Positions 1-5,874 of a stretch of DNA of 10,060 bases are shown here, piece after piece. The notes under the pieces are model-generated. The model was not told where the DNA came from, did no database searches, and saw only the letters and a program-made list of their open reading frames with translations. The position numbers and the translations under genes were made by a program. This DNA is from Fen-1467 sp035519475. GTDB lineage: Bacteria > Verrucomicrobiota > Verrucomicrobiia > Opitutales > Opitutaceae. Numbering within the stretch: the first letter of the stretch is position 1; the number at the start of each line of letters is the position of its first letter. The stretch covers positions 1 to 10,060 of the forward strand of contig DATIWI010000029.1 in assembly GCA_035519475.1 (NCBI GenBank). The letters are read 5' to 3'.

Positions 1-1973
1 GAGCCGCTGAGCGCGAGCACGGCGATGCGCGACGCGTTCTGCCATTTCGCCGAGATCTGATCGCTCTTGCTCGCATCGGTGAGAGTCTCATCGCGCGTGA
101 GCTCGTCCCAGCCGGCATCGGGGAGGCTCTGCGTGTAGAAGGCGTCAGCGGCGGCGGGCGAGCACTTGGCGGTGTAGATGGCGATCTCCTGCGACGAGGT
201 CTTCTGGCTGGTGGAGGTGAAGGAGGTGCGGATCGATCCGGGGAGCCGGGAAAATTCGGCCGGATCGCGGGCGCCGCGATCGGAGGCCGATGCCGCTGCG
301 CCGGTGGCCGGCGCCGCGGTCGAGCCCGTGCTCAGCGCCGGCGCGCTGCTTCCTGGGAAAAGCGAGGTCAGCTGCACGGAGAGATTCGTGCCCTGTTTTG
401 TGTTCTGGGCCAGAATCACGTGGGCGCTGGTCTGCCCGTTGCGGTAGTCCAGCGTGAATTGATGGGTTCCGGCGGCCGCGTCACCCGTCTCACTGCGTCC
501 GGTTTCATCCCAGCCGGCGGCGGCCAGCTGCGGGGCATAGCTGGCGAGGGCGCTGTCCGGCGCCACCGCCGCGGTGTAGGTCGCGCGCTCCTGCCAGGTG
601 GATTTCGCGCGGCTGGAGGAAAACCACGTGCGCGTCGCACCGCTCAGGATGGGGAAGTTCGCGAGCAGGGCCGGAGTCTGTTCGGCCGTCGCAGAAACCG
701 ATTGCGCAATTGTTGGGGGCGGAGTCGGTGCTGTCGCGGAGGGAGCGGCGGCAAGGGAGGCCGGCCGCAAGGGAGATGGAGAAAGCGGTTGATTGCCTGC
801 GCCCGGGGCCAAGGCCGCGCTCGAAGGCGGATTGCCGGCGCCGGGTGGGCCAGCGGGTTGGGCCGCGGCCGTCGAAGCCACCGCTGGCGGGACCGGCGCC
901 GAGGGGGTGCCAGTTCCTGCCGCAGAAGCGAGAGGATTCGGGGTCACGGTTCGTTGCGGCAGCGAAGTATTGTTCACCAGAGCGTTGGCGTCGCCGGCGG
1001 CGGCGTAGGTGTAGTATTTGTCGCCCCAGGCGCCGTTGACTTGGGCGTAGAGGCCGACGTAGAGGGTGCGGCCGTCGGTGGGGAGGCCGGTGACCTGTTG
1101 GCTGGTGGCCAGGCCCAGGGTCTTGTTGGAATACAGATCGGACTGGTACTGGGCGCTGCCGATGGAGAGCGAGTAGGCGGTGATGTTGGCGGCTCCGGTC
1201 CAGGTGAAGGTGACGGCGGAGCCGGGCAGCTTGGAGCCGGCGGCGGGCGAGTTCATCATCACCAATGACCCGAGGCTGCCGGTCCCGCCGTCGCCGGCGG
1301 CGGTGTAGGTGTAGTACTTGTCGCCCCAGGCGCCGTTGACTTGGGCGTAGAGGCCGACGTAGAGGGTGCGGGCGTCGGTGGGGAGGCCGGTGACCTGCAC
1401 GCTGGTGGCCGTGCCGAGGGACTTGTTGGAATACAGATCGGACTGGTACTGGGCGCTGCCGACGGAGAGCGAGTAGGCGGTGACGTTGGAAGCTCCGGTC
1501 CAGGTGAAGGTGACGGCGGAGCCAGGCAGCTTGGAGCCGGCGGCGGGCGACGTCATCGTCACCAGCGAGCCGAGGCTGCCGGTGCCGGCGGCGCCAGCGG
1601 CGGTGTAGGTGTAGTCGTTGTACTGCCACGTGGCGGTTGGCGGGGCACCTTGCTGGGTCCACAACCGCACGTAGATCGTCCTGCCGCTGGTGGGGATGCC
1701 GCTGACCATCTGGCTCGTGGCGAGTCCAGCATTCTGTCCGGAAATGTCTCTCGCGCCCTGGGTGGTGCCCACGTCCAGCCAGTAGCCGGACGCGCCGGAG
1801 CCCGCGTTCCAAGCGAAAGTGACGGATGCACCGCTGAGCGTGGCGCCCGCGACCGGGGAGCTTATCGCGGCCGTGGTGCCGCCGCTCGCCGCCGCTTGCG
1901 CGGGTAGAAGTGCCGGCACGAGCAGGGATGCACTCAGGGCGAAAACACAAAATCCGATACGATGTGCTCCCAT
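1..1973 (-). CDS. Secreted Fn3-like repeat protein, paralog 1 (C-terminus cut by window edge)
   Basis: The frame is open from an ATG at 1973-1971 to base 3 (657 codons) and runs off the left edge. By comparison with its paralogs only about 15-20 residues are missing. Residues 1 to about 28 form a signal peptide (MGAHRIG, hydrophobic FALSASLLVPALL, likely cleavage after AQA). Three Fn3-like repeats follow, at about 36-130, 130-228 and 228-328. Each starts with a SSP/TSP motif, carries VTF(A/T)W, and ends in a G(L/I)PT...(I/L)YV-L segment and (N/K)-YTY-AAG. The last two repeats are near-identical. An Ala/Pro-rich linker spans about 328-432. Two related C-terminal modules follow, about 433-545 (FPILSGATRTWFSS...AAGWDE) and about 566 to the edge (LPGSIRTSFTSTSQKTSSQE...DAGWDE). 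There is no catalytic motif, anchor or membrane helix before the edge. The protein is probably exported and may bind a ligand or surface; that role is inferred only from architecture. It has the fewest repeats of the three paralogs. The ATG choice is supported by the signal peptide and by the fixed distance to the upstream promoter-like box. Confidence 0.88.
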   Translation of the reverse strand, partial: MGAHRIGFCVFALSASLLVPALLPAQAAASGGTTAAISSPVAGATLSGASVTFAWNAGSGASGYWLDVGTTQGARDISGQNAGLATSQMVSGIPTSGRTIYVRLWTQQGAPPTATWQYNDYTYTAAGAAGTGSLGSLVTMTSPAAGSKLPGSAVTFTWTGASNVTAYSLSVGSAQYQSDLYSNKSLGTATSVQVTGLPTDARTLYVGLYAQVNGAWGDKYYTYTAAGDGGTGSLGSLVMMNSPAAGSKLPGSAVTFTWTGAANITAYSLSIGSAQYQSDLYSNKTLGLATSQQVTGLPTDGRTLYVGLYAQVNGAWGDKYYTYAAAGDANALVNNTSLPQRTVTPNPLASAAGTGTPSAPVPPAVASTAAAQPAGPPGAGNPPSSAALAPGAGNQPLSPSPLRPASLAAAPSATAPTPPPTIAQSVSATAEQTPALLANFPILSGATRTWFSSSRAKSTWQERATYTAAVAPDSALASYAPQLAAAGWDETGRSETGDAAAGTHQFTLDYRNGQTSAHVILAQNTKQGTNLSVQLTSLFPGSSAPALSTGSTAAPATGAAASASDRGARDPAEFSRLPGSIRTSFTSTSQKTSSQEIAIYTAKCSPAAADAFYTQSLPDAGWDELTRDETLTDASKSDQISAKWQNASRIAVLALSG
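991..1590 (-). repeat. Tandem 300-bp coding repeat (two copies) in paralog 1
   Basis: Bases 991-1290 and 1291-1590 are two near-identical copies in exact 300-bp register. For example, tcgccccagg recurs at 1021 and 1321, and the words around gactggtactgggcgctgcc recur 300 bases apart. Each copy encodes one 100-residue Fn3-like repeat with SPAAGSKLPGSAVTFTWTGA and GLYAQVNGAWGDKYYTY. The differences are mostly single bases, so the duplication is recent or is kept alike by recombination. The third repeat of this gene (upstream, about 1590-1870) is clearly diverged from this pair. Confidence 0.9.
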
Positions 1974-2018
1974 GGGAACGGTGGGGAAACGGGATTGGGG
2001 CGACCTAGCGGGTGAATG
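1974..2018 (-). promoter_or_regulatory. C-rich leader of paralog 1, similar to the paralog 3 leader
   Basis: This 45-base stretch lies between the promoter-like box and the ATG. Read in gene orientation it contains ACCCGCTAG, CCCCAAT and CCCCACCGTT in the same order as the paralog 3 leader (ACCCGATAG, CCCCAAT, CCCCAGCCGTT). No purine-rich Shine-Dalgarno sequence lies before the ATG; the bases just upstream are pyrimidine-rich. Conservation of an untranslated leader between paralogs may mean a function or simply recent common descent. Confidence 0.5.
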
Positions 2019-2046
2019 ATTAAACGACAAAACCGCGAAGATGCAA
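2019..2046 (-). promoter_or_regulatory. Promoter-like box of paralog 1 (TTGCAT-N16-TTTAAT)
   Basis: In gene orientation a -35-like TTGCAT (2046-2041) and a -10-like TTTAAT (2024-2019) are separated by 16 bases containing TTCGCGGTTTTG. The downstream edge of the box is 45 bases from the ATG. The same element, with the same 16-base spacer and 44-base distance to the ATG, precedes paralogs 2 and 3. Placement and hexamers fit a housekeeping-sigma promoter giving a 5' leader of about 38 bases. No transcript start is known, so this is inference from position and conservation. Confidence 0.55.
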
Positions 2047-2126
2047 AACGGTCGGACCCAGTCCCCTGGTGATGGCCGAACCGGAGTCGTACCCGGGGAT
2101 TGCTGTGCCGGCCGTCGCCGACCCGG

Positions 2127-5100
2127 CTAAGGCGCGGTTTGCGTGGTGATGCTCACGCGCACGTCGCAGCCGCCGGCCGTGGAGCCGCTGAGCGCGATCA
2201 CGGCGGTGCGCGATCCGTTCTGCCATTTCGCCGAGATCTGGTCGCCCTTGGTCGCATCGTTGAGATTCTCATCGCGCGTGAGCTCGTCCCAGCCGGCGCC
2301 CGGCAGGTTCTGGTCATAGAAGGCGTCGGCGGCAGCCGGCGCGCACTTGGCCGTGTAGGTCGCGATCTCCTGCGCGGAGGTCTTCTGGCTCGTCGAGGTG
2401 AACGAGGCGCGGACGGACCCGGGGAGGCGGGGAAAATCCGCCGGGTCGTGGGCGCCGCGATCCGACGTCGAGGTCGCGGCCCCGGTGGCCGGCGCCGCGG
2501 TCGCGCCGGTGCCCAGCGCGGGCGCGCTGTTGCCCGGGTAGAGTGTCGTCACGATGGCCATCACGCCGCTGCCGCCGGTGTTCTGGGTCAGGACGACGTG
2601 GCCGCGGGTCTGACCGTTCTGCAGGTCGACGGTGAATTGGAGATTCTTGGCACCCGCGTCGCCGGATTGCGTGCGCGAGAGCTCGTTCCAGCCGGCCGCG
2701 CCGAGCTGCTGCGCGTAGGCGGGGCCGGCGCTGTCCGGCGTCAGGGCGACGTTGTAGTTCCCGCGCTCCTGCCAGGTGGACTTGCCACGTGAGGAGGAGA
2801 ACGCGGTGCGCGTCGCGCCGCTGAAGATGGGGAAGTTCGCCAGCAAGGCTGCCGAATCACTCCCCGGCGCAGCGCCAGCCGCAGCCGGGGCGGGGCCGAG
2901 GGTCGGCACCGCCGCGCCCGGCGCGACCAAGGGCCGCGGGGTCGTGGCTCCCGCGGCGGGAGGAGCCGGAGCGGCCGTCGCAGCAACCGGCTTGAGCGTG
3001 CCGGCGGTGGGCAAAGCGGGCGCCACAGCACCTTTCACCGCGGGTGGGACCGGTGCACCCGGAGGGGTGCCGGTGGTGCCACCGCCCGTCTTGTAGCTGT
3101 AATCGTTGTACAGGGTGGTGCCGCCGACCACGGTATACAATCGGACAAAGATATAGGAGCCGTCGGTTGGAATGCCGATCACGCTCTGGCTGGTGGCCTG
3201 GCCGACATTTTGGTTGAACACGCTGGTGTTGTTGGTGGCGGTCCCAACGACGAGGGCGTAGCCGGTGGCGCCGGACACGGCATTCCAGGTGAAAGTGACC
3301 GTGGAGCCGCTCAGGGTTGAGCTTGGGGCCGGCGAAGAAATCACCGCGGCGGTGGGAGCCGACGTCTTGAAGTTGTAGTCGTTATAGAGGGTCGCGCCGC
3401 CAACGGAGGTATACAACCGGACGAAAACATACGAGCCATCGGTCGGGATGCCGCTCACGGTCTGACTGGTGACGACGCCGAGGCTCTGGTTAAAGACGTT
3501 GGTGTTGTTCGTGGCCGTACCGATGACGAGCGTGTAGCCGGTAGCGCCTGGAACAGCGTTCCATGTGAACGTGGCCGACGAGCCACTGAGCGTGGAGCCG
3601 GGCGCCGGCGACGAGATCGCCGCGGCAGTGGGCGCTGACGTCTTGAAGTTGTAGTCGTTATATAGGGTCGTGCCGCCGACCACGGTATACAATCGGACGA
3701 AGATATAGGAGCCATCGGTCGGGATGCCGGTCACGGTCTGGCTGGTGGCTTGGCCGACGTTTTGGTTGAATACGCTGGTATTGTTGGTGGCGGTGCCGAC
3801 GACGAGGGCGTAACCGGTGGCGCCGGAAACGGCGTTCCAGGTGAATGTGACGGTGGAGCCGCTGAGGGTAGAGCCCGAGGCCGGCGACGTAATCGCCGCC
3901 GCCGCGGCCGTGGTGCCGGTGGAGCTGCCGGTGCCGCCAGTGCCACCGGTAGCGCCGCCGGCCGCGGTGTAGGTGTAGTCGTTGGACTGCCAGACGCTGC
4001 CGAATTGGGTCCACAGGCGGACATAGATCGTGCTCCCGTCGGCGGGGAGGCCGGTGACGGGGTAGGTGGTGGCGGTAAATCCAACGAGGGAAAAGAGGTT
4101 GTTGCCCCCCAGGCTCGAACCGACATGGAGGCCGTAGGCGGTCGCCCCCGACGCAGCATTCCAGGAGAAGGTGACCGAGGAGCCCGCGAGGGTTGAGCCG
4201 GGGGTCGGGGACGCCATCACGGCCTTGGCGCCGCTGGTACCGCCGCCGGCTGCGGTGTAGGTGGAGTCGCTGACCTTCCAGGCGCTGCCAAGTTTTGTGG
4301 CCAGCCGCACATAGATCGCGGAGCCATCGGTGGGGAGACCTGTCACCGTCTGGTTGGTGGCGAGCGCCATGCTGTGCGAGAAGAGATTGCCCGAGCCCAC
4401 GGTGGTGCCGACATAGAGCCAGTATTCGGAGGCGCCGGCACCGGCGGTCCAATTGAAGCTGACCGTGGAGCCGCCCAACGTCGTGCCCGCCGCGGGGGAA
4501 ATCATCACCGCCTTGGTGGGAGTGGCCGCGGTGTAGGTGGAGTCGCTGACCTCCCAGGCGCTGCCCAGTTTTGTGGCCAGCCGCACATAGACGGTGGAGT
4601 CATCGGTGGGGAGGCCGGTCACCGTCTGGCTGGTGGCGAGCGCCATGCTGTGCGAGAAGAGATTGCCCGAGCCCACGGTGGTGCCGACATAGAGCCAATA
4701 TTCGGATGCCCCTGTGCCCGGGTCCCAGGTGAAGGTGACCGTGGAGCCGCCCAGCATCGTTCCCGGGACCGGCGAGGTGATGGCCGCCTTGGTCGCGGTG
4801 CCGCCCGAGCCGCCGGTCGGCTGGGTGGTGCCACCCGTGACAATCGGCGGTGTGATGCCGGGCGCCACGCCCTGCTGCAACGACGCTCCACTCTTGGTGA
4901 GCCCGCCGGTCGCGGTGCCGCCCGAGCCGCCGGTCGGCTGGGTGGTGCCACCCGTGACAATCGGCGGTGTGATGCCGGGCGCCACGCCGTGCTGCAACGT
5001 CGCTCCACTCTTGGCGAGTCCGCCGGCGGCAACGTACGTGTAATCGTTGTTCGCCCAGACGCCCCCCAGCAGGGTGGAAAGCCGGACGCAGATCGGGGTG

Positions 5101-5720
5101 CCGTTCGTCGGGAGGTTGTTGATGGTCTGGCTCGTGGCTTGGGTAAGCTTGTTGCTGAACAGGTCGCCCCCGCCCGGGGTCGTGCCCACGCTGAGTTGAT
5201 AGCCGGCGGCGGAAGAAGAGGCGCTGGCAGCCCAACGGAATGTCGCGGAGGCGCCGCCCAGCGCCGAGCCGGGCGCCGGGGAAGTCATCGTGGCCATGGC
5301 ATTGGGGCCGGCCGCGATGTATGAAGATTCAGAGCTAACCCCAACGGGGACGTACTGGTTGCCGTATTGGACGCTGTACTGGGTGATGAGCGAAACAGTG
5401 ATCGTCGAACAGTCGGACGGGAGGCCGGATAATTCCGTGGATGTTTCCCAAGCTCCGAGTTGCTTGTTGATCGTTGGGAGCTGTATGCCAAAGGCGCCCG
5501 TCGTAATCACCTGAAGGATATAGCCGGTGACGCCGAGGCTGGCGCCGCTCCAGGAGAACTTCACGGTCGAGTCGGTCAGCACGGATCCCGGGGCGGGCGA
5601 GGTAATCTTCGCCGGAGTCTGGGAGGAGGACTGAGCCGGAAGGCGGGCCGACATCAGAATTGACAGGAGTAGGGCTGCGGCGAATGCGCAGAATCGAAAT
5701 GGGCATGGGCATGTACTCAT
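2127..5720 (-). CDS. Secreted Fn3-like repeat protein, paralog 2 (eight repeats)
   Basis: Complete 1197-residue gene, ATG at 5720-5718 and TAG at 2129-2127. Residues 1 to about 30 are a signal peptide (CAFAAALLLSILMSARLPA, likely cleavage near LPA/QSS). Eight Fn3-like repeats follow, at about 38-138 (most divergent), 142-233, 310-400, 400-490, 497-590, 606-697, 698-789 and 790-880. Between repeats 2 and 3 lies a Gly/Thr/Pro-rich linker made of two 39-residue copies (KSGA-LQ-GVAPGITPPIVTGG). A Pro/Ala-rich linker spans about 880-955. The C-terminal module pair lies at about 957-1063 (FPIFSGATRTAFSSS...AAGWNE) and 1088-1197 (FPRLPGSVRASFTSTSQKTS...GAGWDE). The second module holds two Cys (AKCAP and GGCDV) that could form a disulfide after export. 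No anchor, enzyme motif or membrane helix is seen. It ends 153 bases before paralog 1 and has its own upstream box. It is probably an exported structural, adhesive or binding protein; the ligand is unknown. Confidence 0.92.
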   Translation of the reverse strand: MSTCPCPFRFCAFAAALLLSILMSARLPAQSSSQTPAKITSPAPGSVLTDSTVKFSWSGASLGVTGYILQVITTGAFGIQLPTINKQLGAWETSTELSGLPSDCSTITVSLITQYSVQYGNQYVPVGVSSESSYIAAGPNAMATMTSPAPGSALGGASATFRWAASASSSAAGYQLSVGTTPGGGDLFSNKLTQATSQTINNLPTNGTPICVRLSTLLGGVWANNDYTYVAAGGLAKSGATLQHGVAPGITPPIVTGGTTQPTGGSGGTATGGLTKSGASLQQGVAPGITPPIVTGGTTQPTGGSGGTATKAAITSPVPGTMLGGSTVTFTWDPGTGASEYWLYVGTTVGSGNLFSHSMALATSQTVTGLPTDDSTVYVRLATKLGSAWEVSDSTYTAATPTKAVMISPAAGTTLGGSTVSFNWTAGAGASEYWLYVGTTVGSGNLFSHSMALATNQTVTGLPTDGSAIYVRLATKLGSAWKVSDSTYTAAGGGTSGAKAVMASPTPGSTLAGSSVTFSWNAASGATAYGLHVGSSLGGNNLFSLVGFTATTYPVTGLPADGSTIYVRLWTQFGSVWQSNDYTYTAAGGATGGTGGTGSSTGTTAAAAAITSPASGSTLSGSTVTFTWNAVSGATGYALVVGTATNNTSVFNQNVGQATSQTVTGIPTDGSYIFVRLYTVVGGTTLYNDYNFKTSAPTAAAISSPAPGSTLSGSSATFTWNAVPGATGYTLVIGTATNNTNVFNQSLGVVTSQTVSGIPTDGSYVFVRLYTSVGGATLYNDYNFKTSAPTAAVISSPAPSSTLSGSTVTFTWNAVSGATGYALVVGTATNNTSVFNQNVGQATSQSVIGIPTDGSYIFVRLYTVVGGTTLYNDYSYKTGGGTTGTPPGAPVPPAVKGAVAPALPTAGTLKPVAATAAPAPPAAGATTPRPLVAPGAAVPTLGPAPAAAGAAPGSDSAALLANFPIFSGATRTAFSSSRGKSTWQERGNYNVALTPDSAGPAYAQQLGAAGWNELSRTQSGDAGAKNLQFTVDLQNGQTRGHVVLTQNTGGSGVMAIVTTLYPGNSAPALGTGATAAPATGAATSTSDRGAHDPADFPRLPGSVRASFTSTSQKTSAQEIATYTAKCAPAAADAFYDQNLPGAGWDELTRDENLNDATKGDQISAKWQNGSRTAVIALSGSTAGGCDVRVSITTQTAP
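3090..3917 (-). repeat. Three tandem 276-bp coding repeats in paralog 2
   Basis: Three head-to-tail units of exactly 276 bp (92 codons) occupy about 3090-3365, 3366-3641 and 3642-3917, encoding Fn3-like repeats 8, 7 and 6. Each contains VVGTATNNT-VFNQ or a close variant, GIPTDGSY-FVRLYT and TLYNDY. Repeats 6 and 8 share nearly the same core (ALVVGTATNNTSVFNQNVGQ), while repeat 7 between them differs (TLVIGTATNNTNVFNQSLGV). Confidence 0.9.
4261..4812 (-). repeat. Two tandem 276-bp coding repeats in paralog 2
   Basis: Bases about 4261-4536 and 4537-4812 are two units in 276-bp register; gtggagtcgctgacc recurs at 4261 and 4537. They encode Fn3-like repeats 4 and 3, which share YWLYVGTTVGSGNLFSHSMA and YVRLATKLGSAW(E/K)VSDSTY almost unchanged. 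Their WEVSDSTY/WKVSDSTY end differs from the usual W--NDYTY, so this pair arose from one already specialised repeat. Confidence 0.9.
4792..5025 (-). repeat. Tandem 117-bp linker repeat in paralog 2
   Basis: Two 117-bp units, 4792-4908 and 4909-5025, differ at only a few bases. Each encodes 39 residues of Gly/Thr/Pro-rich linker beginning with KSGA(T/S)LQ(H/Q)GVAPGITPP and ending GGSGGTAT. They sit between Fn3-like repeats 2 and 3. A related KSGATLQQG segment occurs in paralog 3, after its last Fn3-like repeat, which suggests that the linker word can move within the family. Confidence 0.9.
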
Positions 5721-5764
5721 GGCCAGGTCAGGCGGGCTGGACTGGGGTGGGCGCGGGGTTACCG

Positions 5765-5792
5765 ATTAAACATCAAAACCGCGAAAACGCAA
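5765..5792 (-). promoter_or_regulatory. Promoter-like box of paralog 2 (TTGCGT-N16-TTTAAT)
   Basis: In gene orientation TTGCGT (5792-5787) and TTTAAT (5770-5765) are 16 bases apart, with TTCGCGGTTTTG in the spacer. The box ends 44 bases before the ATG at 5720. Box and spacer are nearly identical to those of paralogs 1 and 3. The leader itself (5721-5764) is the most diverged of the three, keeping only a CCACCCCAGTCC-like part, and has no obvious Shine-Dalgarno sequence. Confidence 0.55.
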
Positions 5793-5842
5793 AACGGTGG
5801 GAGTGCGGCACAAGGTGGAGCTGCGCCGCCGGCGTAGTCCGG

Positions 5843-5874
5843 AAAAGGCCGCCCGGGATATCGTTCGCGGGCCT
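5843..5874 (-). terminator. Weak candidate terminator after paralog 3
   Basis: Just at the stop codon of paralog 3, the transcript could pair GCCCG (5872-5868) with CGGGC (5855-5851) across a 12-base loop. GGCC and TTTT follow (5850-5843). The stem is short and the T-run only four bases, so this is marginal. No comparable hairpin with a T-tract was seen after paralog 2. Confidence 0.22.

Noticed and set aside
420..1268. Plus-strand open frame of 282 codons opposite paralog 1
   Set aside because: It is the reverse complement of the repeat and linker coding sequence, with biased composition (Gly/Arg/Ala) and internal periodicity explained by the minus-strand repeats.
505..1950. Minus-strand open frame of 481 codons in another frame of paralog 1
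   Set aside because: The product is His/Arg-rich and lacks a signal peptide and Fn3 features. The frame starting at 1973 is open to the window edge and encodes the domains shared with the paralogs.
2047..2126. Possible terminator between paralogs 2 and 1
   Set aside because: Only short GC-rich inverted words (such as GTCGGCGAC) with no usable loop and no T-run were found.
3090..3917. Regular repeats as a possible CRISPR array
   Set aside because: The units are 276 bp, in frame, contiguous without unique spacers, and encode Fn3-like domains.
4374..5324. Plus-strand open frame of 316 codons opposite paralog 2
   Set aside because: Its internal repeats mirror the 276-bp and 117-bp coding repeats of the minus strand; there is no independent protein feature.
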